Under the pieces are notes generated by a model. That model made no database searches, was not told the DNA's origin, and saw only the letters and a program-made list of their open reading frames with translations. From CAYGZQ01 sp964354375 [NCBI: uncultured Planctomycetota bacterium] (GTDB lineage Bacteria > JAJVIF01 > JAPKYR01), in assembly GCA_964354375.1 (NCBI GenBank), contig CAYGZQ010000004.1, forward strand, positions 26,574 through 90,573: a stretch of 64,000 bases of DNA, read 5' to 3'. Each line of letters opens with the position of its first letter. The first letter of the stretch is position 1. This document shows positions 52,679-59,970 of the stretch, in pieces. A program made the translations under genes and the position numbers.

Positions 52679-53346
52679 AAGACGTCCGCTGCATCTTCAG
52701 ATTTCAGAACGACACCGAACCCGAAGGCGGTATTGAGGAGGGTCGCGACGTGCATCTCCTCGCTTGCGGTCGCCGTTGCGTCGGCAACGAAAAAGACCCT
52801 GAAATCGCGCATGAATGCGTCCCTCGACGTCGTCTCGCAGCAAAGGTTGGTCATCACGCCGGTGACGACAAGGTCCCTGACCTTACGTTCGTCCAGAATC
52901 CGTTGAAGGTCCGTTCCGTGGAACGCGCTGTACCTGTTCTTCCGGAGGACAATGTCGGTCGGCTCAGCGCCTAGCGACTGATGGATCTCGCTGTCCCATG
53001 TGCCCTCGATTATGGCCCCGGCCCACCATTCGCCAAGCATGCCCGTGTCGCTCAGGTCCTTCTTGTGCATGTGACGGGTGAATATCACGGGACGTCCGGC
53101 TTTCCTGAACACGTCGCACAGCCTCCGCACATTCCGAAGAATGCCTGCGCCGGTCGGTTGCGGCGACGCGACAAAGAAGTTCTGGCAATCTATGACCAGA
53201 AGCGCCGAGTCCCGCGGGACAGGCCTCCAGTCGCGACGATTCGCCGACGCGATTCTCTGAAGCCACCCTGCAACACGGGCGTCTATCTCTTCTGATGTCA
53301 TGTCGAGAACCACAGGCGCAATGGGTCCATTCGGGATGTTTTGCAT
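52675..53346 (-). CDS. Isochorismatase-family cysteine hydrolase
   Basis: This encodes 223 residues from the ATG at 53,346. The catalytic triad is visible: Asp in L-L-V-I-D-C-Q-N-F-F, Lys in V-L-R-K-N-R-Y-S-A-F, and Cys in V-M-T-N-L-C-C-E-T-T-S-R-D-A. The cis-peptide-type G-V-M-T-N-L segment is conserved. The family includes nicotinamidases, N-carbamoylsarcosine amidases and isochorismatases, and the substrate cannot be told from sequence. It is divergent from rpsB across a 133-base gap. Confidence 0.9.
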   Translation of the reverse strand: MQNIPNGPIAPVVLDMTSEEIDARVAGWLQRIASANRRDWRPVPRDSALLVIDCQNFFVASPQPTGAGILRNVRRLCDVFRKAGRPVIFTRHMHKKDLSDTGMLGEWWAGAIIEGTWDSEIHQSLGAEPTDIVLRKNRYSAFHGTDLQRILDERKVRDLVVTGVMTNLCCETTSRDAFMRDFRVFFVADATATASEEMHVATLLNTAFGFGVVLKSEDAADVF

Positions 53347-53378
53347 GGACGAATTATATAATAATGCTGCGGCACTTG

Positions 53379-53408
53379 TTGACATCCCCATGCCGGTTTC
53401 GATAGAAT
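53379..53408 (+). promoter_or_regulatory. Promoter of rpsB-tsf
   Basis: TTGACA (53,379-53,384), 18 bases, TAGAAT (53,403-53,408). The predicted start is near 53,415. Confidence 0.75.
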
Positions 53409-53415
53409 GATTTTT

Positions 53416-53434
53416 CGCGCCTTGGCGCGTTTTT
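53416..53434 (+). promoter_or_regulatory. Terminator-like hairpin at the 5-prime end of the rpsB mRNA
   Basis: cgcgcc (53,416-53,421), tt, ggcgcg (53,424-53,429), then ttttt. It would form at the first base of the transcript and lies 46 bases before the start codon. Too short a transcript for ordinary attenuation, but possibly a stabiliser or the S2-binding control site known in other bacteria at rpsB. Confidence 0.55.
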
Positions 53435-53479
53435 CGTGTGCCCGGGCGACTACTCGCGTGACCAAGGAGGTCCGACTAG

Positions 53480-54271
53480 TTGTATCAGATCACCATGAAA
53501 CAACTTCTGGAGGCCGGCATTCATTTCGGTCACCAGACGAAACGGTGGAACCCCAAGATGGCTCGGTACATATACACCGAGCGCAACGGGATCTACGTTC
53601 TCGATCTTCAGCAGACTCTCAAACTCCTCGAGGTAGCCTACTACTACATCCGCGACCTCACCGCGTCGGGCGGGACGCTCCTGTTCATCGGCACTAAACG
53701 CCAGGCGCAGGAGGCCGTGAAAGCGCAGGCCGGCCGCTGCGGATCGTTCTACGTGAACCAGCGATGGCTCGGCGGCACTCTCACCAACTTCCAGACCATC
53801 AAGAAGCGAGTCGACTACCTGAACGAGCTGGAGGAGAAAATCAAGAAGGGAGATTTCCCCGGCCTGACCAAAAAGGAAATCCTCCGTTTGACCAAGAAGT
53901 ATGAGAAGCTGGAGAAATTCTTCGGCGGCATCAAGACCATGAGAGGGGTCCCGGACTGCCTTTTCATCGTGGACTTGAAGAAGGAGCACAATGCGGTCAG
54001 GGAAGCCCGCAAGCTGAACATACCGGTCGCGGCGATCCTCGACACAAACTGCGACCCGGACGATGCGGACATACCGATCCCGGGGAACGACGATGCGGTG
54101 AAAGCCATCAACCTCTTCTGCGAGACTGTGGCGGACGCCATTATTGAAGGTCGCGAGGGCCGCGATTTCGCGCCGGAGGAGGCCGCCGCACCGGCGACCG
54201 TTGCGCGCCATGTCCCCGTCGAGGCGACTGCGCGGGGGCCCGAGCCCCCATCCGCCGAGAACCCCAAATGA
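53480..54271 (+). CDS. rpsB: 30S ribosomal protein S2
   Basis: This encodes 263 residues from a TTG start. A full SD aaggaggt lies eight bases upstream, which decides for TTG at 53,480 over the ATG at 53,495. Family blocks are [36 protein letters not shown], the coiled-coil insert and P-D-C-L-F-I-V-D, ending in a Pro/Ala/Glu-rich tail. S2 is assembled late in the small subunit and pairs with tsf in most bacteria. Confidence 0.97.
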   Translation: MYQITMKQLLEAGIHFGHQTKRWNPKMARYIYTERNGIYVLDLQQTLKLLEVAYYYIRDLTASGGTLLFIGTKRQAQEAVKAQAGRCGSFYVNQRWLGGTLTNFQTIKKRVDYLNELEEKIKKGDFPGLTKKEILRLTKKYEKLEKFFGGIKTMRGVPDCLFIVDLKKEHNAVREARKLNIPVAAILDTNCDPDDADIPIPGNDDAVKAINLFCETVADAIIEGREGRDFAPEEAAAPATVARHVPVEATARGPEPPSAENPK

Positions 54272-54305
54272 CATTTCCATTGCACAACGAGGGAGACAAC
54301 ACGTG

Positions 54306-55184
54306 ATGTCCGAATACAAGCCGAATTCCGCTGAGATAAAAGAGCTGCGCGCCAAGACCCTTGCCGGATTTCAGGACTGCCAGAGAGCTCTGGCGGAGGC
54401 GAAGGGCGACATGACCACGGCCGAGGAGATCATCCGCAAGAAGGGTCTCCAGGTTGCCACCAAGAAGGCCCATCGCGAGGCCTGCGAGGGCCTTATCGCC
54501 GCAAAGGTGGACGAGGGCCTGGCCTCGGGCGCCATTGTGGAGGTCAACACCGAGACCGATTTTGCCGCCAGGAACGAGGAATTCAGGAATCTGACATGCG
54601 CCCTTGTCGATCATGTGCTGGGCGTGGGCCCCGACGAGATCACCGAGGGTTCCGAGCTTCACGAGGACCAGATTCACCCCCACGGCGGCAGAACCGTCAA
54701 GAGCGTCATCGACGAGACCATCGGCAAGATCGGGGAGAACATGGGCCTCAGGAGAGCCGTGCGCTTCAAAGCGAAGTCCCCCGGCATTGTGACTTCTTAC
54801 ATCCATCCGCCCGGCAAGATCGGCGTGCTCCTCGAGCTCGGCTACGAAAAGGGAGCCGACAAGGATAAAGCCGCCGAGCTCGCGCACGAGCTGGCGCTGC
54901 AGATCGCCTTTGCCGATCCCTTCTACATTGTCCCTGAGGACATCCCGGAGACCGTCCTGGCCAAGGAGAGGGAGATCGCCCAGGAGAAGGCCCGCGAACA
55001 GGGCAAGCCCGAGCATCTCGTTCCCAAGATCGCAGAAGGAATGCTGCGGAAGTTCTACGCCGACGAATGCCTTCTGGATCAATCCTACGCAAAGGACCCG
55101 AAGATCTCGGTCAGGGATTTCATCAAGCGATTCGGTGTACCGGGCGCAACCGTCCGCAAGTTCGTCAGATTCTCGCTCAAGTAG
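54306..55184 (+). CDS. tsf: Elongation factor Ts
   Basis: This encodes 292 residues. The start is ATG 54,306, with GTG 54,303 as a weaker alternative. The N-terminal UBA-like helix pair has I-K-E-L-R-A-K-T-L-A-G-F-Q-D-C. The EF-Tu contact is T-D-F-A-A-R-N-E-E-F near residue 80 (the usual T-D-F-V-A-R with Ala for Val). The dimerisation/core domains and a C-terminal helical tail follow. It promotes GDP release from EF-Tu. It is 34 bases downstream of rpsB in one unit. Confidence 0.97.
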   Translation: MSEYKPNSAEIKELRAKTLAGFQDCQRALAEAKGDMTTAEEIIRKKGLQVATKKAHREACEGLIAAKVDEGLASGAIVEVNTETDFAARNEEFRNLTCALVDHVLGVGPDEITEGSELHEDQIHPHGGRTVKSVIDETIGKIGENMGLRRAVRFKAKSPGIVTSYIHPPGKIGVLLELGYEKGADKDKAAELAHELALQIAFADPFYIVPEDIPETVLAKEREIAQEKAREQGKPEHLVPKIAEGMLRKFYADECLLDQSYAKDPKISVRDFIKRFGVPGATVRKFVRFSLK

Positions 55185-55187
55185 CTT

Positions 55188-55220
55188 AAAAAAAAGGACC
55201 CTCCTCTTAATGGAAGGTCC
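55188..55220 (-). terminator. Terminator of the small cysteine-rich gene, minus strand
   Basis: On the minus strand, ggaccttcc (55,220-55,212), loop, ggagggtcc (55,204-55,196) with one mismatch, followed by TTTTTTTT (55,195-55,188). It sits 25 bases past the stop at 55,246. On the plus strand it directly follows tsf and could slow transcription, but lacks a U tract there. Confidence 0.75.
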
Positions 55221-55245
55221 CCAGGTCTCTTAAGTATGGTCCGGA

Positions 55246-55545
55246 CTACTCGGACGGGTCGATTCCGCCTTTCAGACTATGCCGTCCGGGTTCGATCACT
55301 TTCTGTGACAGGTCCCACGCTCTCCAGAACGGACAATCCGTGCTCCCCGCGCCGTCCAGCACAAGCGGACCCTCCTCGACCGGAAACTGGTACAGCTCTC
55401 GTGTGCTGTGCTCGAATACATCGCAGTAGGTCTCAATGTAACGCGTCTCTTCAAGGCCCTGGATCTCCTGGCCCTCGCCCACCACTTTCAGGTGGCAGCA
55501 GTTCACGCACAGTTTGATTGTCTTGACCTTGCGCCGCATATGCAA
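55246..55545 (-). CDS. Small cysteine-rich protein, putative metal-binding
   Basis: This encodes 99 residues, or 97 from the ATG at 55,539. A basic start (M-R-R-K-V-K-T-I-K-L) leads to C-V-N-C-C-H at about residues 13-18, and further cysteines occur at about 41 (T-Y-C-D-V-F) and 71 (T-D-C-P-F-W). The spacing would suit a zinc or iron-sulfur site. The presence of a strong terminator just downstream supports a real gene. The function is unknown. Confidence 0.65.
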   Translation of the reverse strand: MHMRRKVKTIKLCVNCCHLKVVGEGQEIQGLEETRYIETYCDVFEHSTRELYQFPVEEGPLVLDGAGSTDCPFWRAWDLSQKVIEPGRHSLKGGIDPSE

Positions 55546-55783
55546 CTGCTCCTGCCCTCAGACAGGGAGATATGTCCCCTTTCTACAAGCTTAAGATACC
55601 ATACGAATGCAAAAACTCAAAGCATCAACGGATTAATTACGATAATCCCGGTAACGATTCATAGCCGCCGGTCCGTGACGCCACCCCCCTTGCCGCCGCG
55701 GCTTCACCCTGTTCCAGATACGAAACAACCGGAAAGGGTTCACATACCCTGGGTTTCGAGCCCGAAACGACGGCGTTTGGGCA

Positions 55784-55792
55784 TGCTATAAT
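55784..55792 (+). promoter_or_regulatory. Extended -10 promoter of mutS (leaderless)
   Basis: The sequence tgc-tataat (55,784-55,792) is a consensus extended -10. The mutS ATG is at 55,801, nine bases after the last T, so the predicted start site falls on or just before the ATG. There is no SD. Confidence 0.65.
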
Positions 55793-55800
55793 CCCCCCGC

Positions 55801-58431
55801 ATGCCGTCCAAGGAAGGCATATACTCGATAGACCGCGACACGCCCCTTATGCGGCAATACACGCGGGTCAAATCGCGCTACCCCGACGCATTCGTCTTCC
55901 TCAGGCTCGGAGATTTTTACGAGCTTTTCGGACAGGACGCGATCAAGGCTTCTTCCATCCTTGGAATTGTCCTCACCTCCCGCGACAAGGGTCCCGACCC
56001 GATTCCCATGGCCGGTGTACCCCACCATGCGGTCATGACCTACATTAAGAGACTCATCGATGACGGCCACACCGCCGTGATCGTCGACCAGATGGAGGAC
56101 CCGAAGCTCGCCAAGGGCATTGTCAAGAGAGAAGTAACCAGGGTAATCACGCCGGGAACCATCCTGGAAGACGAGCTCCTATCCGAAGAAAAGGGCAACG
56201 CTCTGGCTGCCTTATGCGTGGAGGAAGGCGAAGGGGGCCTGGCGGCCTGGTGGGGGCTTTCGGTTGTCGACATCTCCCAGGGCACTTTCGTTGTCACCGG
56301 CGGGACCGCGCACTTCGAGACCGGCACTGGACGCGAGATCGACACTGTGGCAAAGGCTCTTGAGGCTGCTCTGGACGAATGCGAGCGGTTCCCGGTACGG
56401 GAGCTGCTGATCGAGGAGTCGGTCCGGAACCTGTCGGTCCTGATTTCCTGGGCAAAAGACCATTCCGGCACGATTGTTGTCCCCCGCAGGCGATCCGCCG
56501 ACGATTTCTGGCGCCTCGATGAACGTCTCAGAAACCACCTCAGGCTCGGACCCGGTATCCCCTATCCTTTCCTGACGCCGGAGAAAGCCAGGTCGCAGGA
56601 GGCGGCGCTGAGAATTCGCGCTGTCGCGGTTGCCCTTGAGTACGTGGACGAAACCAATCCCCTTGCCCTGCTGGGTCTCGACAGGATCACCCCCTACGAC
56701 CCATCCGGCCATCTTGTCATCGACCCGACCACACTCAGAAACCTCGAGATTTTCCGCACTATTCGCTCCGGCGAGCGCAAGGGAAGCCTGATCTGGGCCA
56801 TCGATCGCACCCTTACCCCAGGAGGGAAGCGCCTTCTGGCGGAGTGGCTCGCCTTTCCCCTGACCGATCGGGAGAAGATATCCGCCCGACACGAGGCGGT
56901 CAGCGAGCTTGTCGAGGGCGGGCTTTCCAGGGAGGATGTGTCGGATGCGCTCCAGGGCGTGAGGGATATCGCAAGGCTCTCCCGAAGGCTCATAGCGGGA
57001 AAGCCGAGACCCGCCGACGCTCTCGCGTTGGGAAAATCCCTGGCTAATCTCGCCGCCCTCAAGCTCGCGCTCGACAGATTCGCCTCCCTTCCTCTCGTGG
57101 AAACAAATACCGAGATCGGGCTCCATGCGGACCTCAATCTTGAATTAAGCCGCGCGATCGATCCTGACGGCTCCCTGTCCGGAAAGGACGGGGGATACAT
57201 CAGGGCGGGATATTCCCCTGAACTGGACGAGCTTCGAGAGCTGATGACGGGCGGTCGCGACAAAATCCTCGCCCTGCAGGCATCGGAGCGCGACCGCACC
57301 GGCATAAAGAACCTCAAGGTCGGATTCAACAAGGTCTTCGGCTATTTCTTCGAGGTCACGAAATCCAACCTCGGGCAGGTTCCTCAGAATTACGTCAGAA
57401 AGCAGACCCTAGCGAACAGCGAGAGATACATCACCGAGGAATTGAAGGAGCTCGAAAGCAAGGTGCTTGGCGCCGAGGAGCGCGCGAACGCACTCGAAGA
57501 GGAATTGTTCGGCGGGATCGTCGAGCGGGTCCGGTCGGAGGCCTCCACCCTCGGACATACGGCCAAAGCGGTCACAACCGTCGACGTTCTCCTCTCCTTC
57601 GCACGGATAGCGCTCGAAATGGGGTGGATCAGGCCGGAGATCTCCGACGAAACCGCTATCCGCCTTACAGGATCGAGACATCCGGTCCTCGAACAGACCC
57701 TCGCCGAGCCATTCATCCCAAACGACGCCGATCTGTCCTCCGAAACAAACCAGCTCAACATAATCACCGGACCCAACATGGCCGGGAAATCGACCTACAT
57801 GCGCCAGATCGCCCTGATTGTCCTGCTTAACCAGATCGGATCGTTCGTTCCGGCGGAGCGCGCACGTCTCGGCATTTTCGACAGGCTTTTCAGCAGGGTC
57901 GGAGCAACCGACGATCTCGCGCTCGGGCAGTCCACTTTTATGGTCGAGATGCTCGAGACCGCGCACATACTTCATTCGTGCACGCCGAGGTCGCTTGTGG
58001 TTCTGGACGAGATCGGCAGGGGAACGAGCACGTTCGACGGTCTCGCGATCGCGTGGTCGGTGGCTGAATATCTCGCCAACAGGACCGACCTGAGACCGAT
58101 TACCCTTTTCGCGACCCACTACCACGAGCTCACAAGGCTCGCGGACGATCTTCCCCGTGGAAAAAACTGGCGCATCACACTGCAGGAAAGAGGCGGGGAT
58201 ATCATTTTCCTCAGAAGAGTCGTCGAGGGAAAGGCGGGCAGAAGCTACGGAATCCAGGTTGCGAAACTGGCGGGTCTGCCCGCGACAGTGCTGGACCGGG
58301 CCAACGAGATACTCGCGATTCTCGAACAACAGAAACTTAAGATCGAGTGGGAGACAAAGGCCCGTCGAACCCAGGCGGACGACGATACGCTGCTCCTGCC
58401 GCTCGATGAGGGAACCGAGCCGCGACCGTAA
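55801..58431 (+). CDS. mutS: DNA mismatch repair protein MutS
   Basis: This encodes 876 residues, the full MutS1 length. Phe39 and Glu41 in L-G-D-F-Y-E-L-F form the mismatch-reading F-x-E. Connector, lever and clamp domains follow. Walker A is G-P-N-M-A-G-K-S-T near residue 657, and Walker B with signature is V-L-D-E-I-G-R-G-T-S-T-F-D near 733. The helix-turn-helix and beta-clamp-type tail are present. The last codons (E-P-R-P) and the stop are supplied by a dispersed repeat that begins at 58,415. No SD is present, and the mRNA is probably leaderless. Confidence 0.97.
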   Translation: MPSKEGIYSIDRDTPLMRQYTRVKSRYPDAFVFLRLGDFYELFGQDAIKASSILGIVLTSRDKGPDPIPMAGVPHHAVMTYIKRLIDDGHTAVIVDQMEDPKLAKGIVKREVTRVITPGTILEDELLSEEKGNALAALCVEEGEGGLAAWWGLSVVDISQGTFVVTGGTAHFETGTGREIDTVAKALEAALDECERFPVRELLIEESVRNLSVLISWAKDHSGTIVVPRRRSADDFWRLDERLRNHLRLGPGIPYPFLTPEKARSQEAALRIRAVAVALEYVDETNPLALLGLDRITPYDPSGHLVIDPTTLRNLEIFRTIRSGERKGSLIWAIDRTLTPGGKRLLAEWLAFPLTDREKISARHEAVSELVEGGLSREDVSDALQGVRDIARLSRRLIAGKPRPADALALGKSLANLAALKLALDRFASLPLVETNTEIGLHADLNLELSRAIDPDGSLSGKDGGYIRAGYSPELDELRELMTGGRDKILALQASERDRTGIKNLKVGFNKVFGYFFEVTKSNLGQVPQNYVRKQTLANSERYITEELKELESKVLGAEERANALEEELFGGIVERVRSEASTLGHTAKAVTTVDVLLSFARIALEMGWIRPEISDETAIRLTGSRHPVLEQTLAEPFIPNDADLSSETNQLNIITGPNMAGKSTYMRQIALIVLLNQIGSFVPAERARLGIFDRLFSRVGATDDLALGQSTFMVEMLETAHILHSCTPRSLVVLDEIGRGTSTFDGLAIAWSVAEYLANRTDLRPITLFATHYHELTRLADDLPRGKNWRITLQERGGDIIFLRRVVEGKAGRSYGIQVAKLAGLPATVLDRANEILAILEQQKLKIEWETKARRTQADDDTLLLPLDEGTEPRP

Positions 58432-58660
58432 GGGAGCGGTCCGGGAAAACCTGATATTGCGTTATTTTCCTGGTCAGCGTTTTCCGAGCCGCGACCGTAA
58501 GGGAGCGGTCCGGGGAAAACCGCTCGCTAACGCTCGCGGCTCTGATACTGTGCTTTCTGAGCCGCGACCGTAAGGGAGCGGTCCGGGGAAAACCGCTCGC
58601 TAACGCTCGCGGCTCTGATACTGTGCTTTCCGAGCCGCGACAGTAATGGAGCGGTCCCGG
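58415..58660. repeat. Tandem 73-bp BIME-like repeat (two full, two partial units)
   Basis: Units begin at 58,415 (partial), 58,484, 58,557 and 58,630 (partial), and the middle two are 73 bases apart. Each full unit is an inverted pair: gagccgcgaccgtaagggag with cgg, then ccgctcgctaacgctcgcgg with ctc, pairing at 20 of 23 positions. The core CTCnCTWACGnTCG is shared with the repeat at 1-152. The first copy overlaps the mutS stop. Confidence 0.9.
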
Positions 58661-58666
58661 ATTTTC

Positions 58667-58696
58667 TTGGACACCTCCCCACAGCGGGATTACACT
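58667..58696 (+). promoter_or_regulatory. Promoter of the SGNH-like gene (leaderless)
   Basis: TTGGAC (58,667-58,672), 18 bases, TACACT (58,691-58,696). The ATG is eight bases after the -10, so the predicted start lies at or next to it. Confidence 0.5.
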
Positions 58697-58703
58697 GTGC
58701 GAC

Positions 58704-59747
58704 ATGGCTCACCGGGCCGATCCCCTCTTCTGGCGCGTATGGCTTCTGACGGTTGCCGTCACGATCGTGGCCGTCGCGGGGATCAACTACCTTGTCGATC
58801 CGTTCAGCATCTACGGAACGGGCCTGTTCAAGCCCTACCGCGATAATTCCTACATCAAGAAGGCCGAGCTGTTCGAGAAGCTTGCGCCCTCTCGGAAGGC
58901 TCTCGTCCTGGGAAGCTCCAGGATGGCGACGGTCGATCCGGAGGTCGTCACTGAGCTTACGGGGAAACCCTGTTTCAACTGGGCGGTGCCGTCGGCGGGA
59001 GTCGAGATAATCTCCGCATGCACACGTATGGCAGTGGAGGAATACAAAGCCCCTGTCGATCTGGTCATTGTCGGGATCGATCCCGAGGCGTTCCTCCCCA
59101 GCCTGGCGATTCACGCGCAGGCGAGGCTGGCCCCAATGTACACGCCCTACATCGGCGACATCGGCGGCGAGCTTGAGATCAAGGAATTCACGAGGGACTC
59201 CCTGAGGCTGATCACGGTCGAGCAGTTCAAAGCCTCGGTCAGCGTTCTCGGGCGCGAGATTCATGGCGAGTCGGTGACACAGCTCATCGAGTACCGTCCG
59301 GACGGCTTCGCGCTGTACGGTCCGCGGGAAGAGGCCATCGCCACCGGCAAGCTCGACCTTGACGCCCTGATCGACCAGCGCCTGCGCACCTACCCGGAGG
59401 GGAATCTCTGTCTTACAGGCAAATCGACCCTGTCGGAAAGCCGAATGGACGCATGGGTCGATTATCTCAAATATTGCACCGAGCATGGGATCAGAGTGTA
59501 TATCTACCTGCCCCCGGCGCATCCCAGGTACATCGAAATGCTCGAGAGATTCGGCGCCATGCCGATTCTGGATCAGCTTTCGGAATTCCTTGCCCGCACC
59601 GCAAAGGAGAACGGCGCTGTTTTTCATGACTACACCGACGTGGAGAGCTTCGGTGGCGATCCGAGGCAGTTCTACGACGAGATTCACACGCGGTACACGA
59701 ACAACAACCTCCTGCTGGAGAAACTTCTGTCCTCGACAAGTCAGTAG
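58704..59747 (+). CDS. Membrane-anchored SGNH/AlgJ-like protein
   Basis: This encodes 347 residues. An N-terminal helix (about 10-31) anchors the protein. The periplasmic domain starts L-V-L-G-S-S-R-M (block I, Ser nucleophile position), has V-I-V-G-I-D-P-E, and ends F-Y-D-E-I-H-T-R-Y-T (block V Asp/His). This fits the SGNH fold of AlgJ/AlgX-like polysaccharide O-acetylation proteins. No Wzx-type or MBOAT partner is adjacent, but an O-antigen ligase follows. It is preceded by a leaderless promoter. Confidence 0.75.
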   Translation: MAHRADPLFWRVWLLTVAVTIVAVAGINYLVDPFSIYGTGLFKPYRDNSYIKKAELFEKLAPSRKALVLGSSRMATVDPEVVTELTGKPCFNWAVPSAGVEIISACTRMAVEEYKAPVDLVIVGIDPEAFLPSLAIHAQARLAPMYTPYIGDIGGELEIKEFTRDSLRLITVEQFKASVSVLGREIHGESVTQLIEYRPDGFALYGPREEAIATGKLDLDALIDQRLRTYPEGNLCLTGKSTLSESRMDAWVDYLKYCTEHGIRVYIYLPPAHPRYIEMLERFGAMPILDQLSEFLARTAKENGAVFHDYTDVESFGGDPRQFYDEIHTRYTNNNLLLEKLLSSTSQ

Positions 59748-59771
59748 GGGCACGGCATGCCGTGCCCCTAC
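59744..59771. repeat. 28-bp perfect palindrome
   Basis: gtaggggcacggca followed directly by its own reverse complement. It overlaps the last codon and stop of the SGNH-like gene. Such GGGGCACGGCATGCC palindromes are known as dispersed repeats in several bacterial genomes. Confidence 0.92.
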
Positions 59772-59806
59772 ATAACGAACCTCTTCAACAGTCCGCGATA
59801 GAGGAA

Positions 59807-59864
59807 GGGGACTGGCACCCCGATTTTGTCCGCCGCGGCGGACAAAATCGGTGTGCCTGTCCCC
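59807..59864. repeat. 58-bp palindrome with 29-bp arms
   Basis: ggggactggcaccccgattt is the left end. The central 30 bases (59,821-59,850) form a perfect palindrome around ccgcgg and the whole arms pair at 27 of 29 positions. Its outer end (ggggac-nggcac) matches the pattern seen in other REP-like elements. It lies in the 220-base gap before the O-antigen ligase. Confidence 0.92.
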
Positions 59865-59970
59865 GCTCCTACATCTTCCGCCCCTCTTCCCACCTGCAAT
59901 CGCCTCTGGTATGCTCTTGCCGTCCCGCGCCGTCTGGGGCGGGAACTATTGATGTCGATATAGAATTAGA

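Noticed and set aside
58415-58660. CRISPR array or rRNA leader-like repeats
   Set aside because: The whole 73-base unit is repeated and internally palindromic. No spacers.
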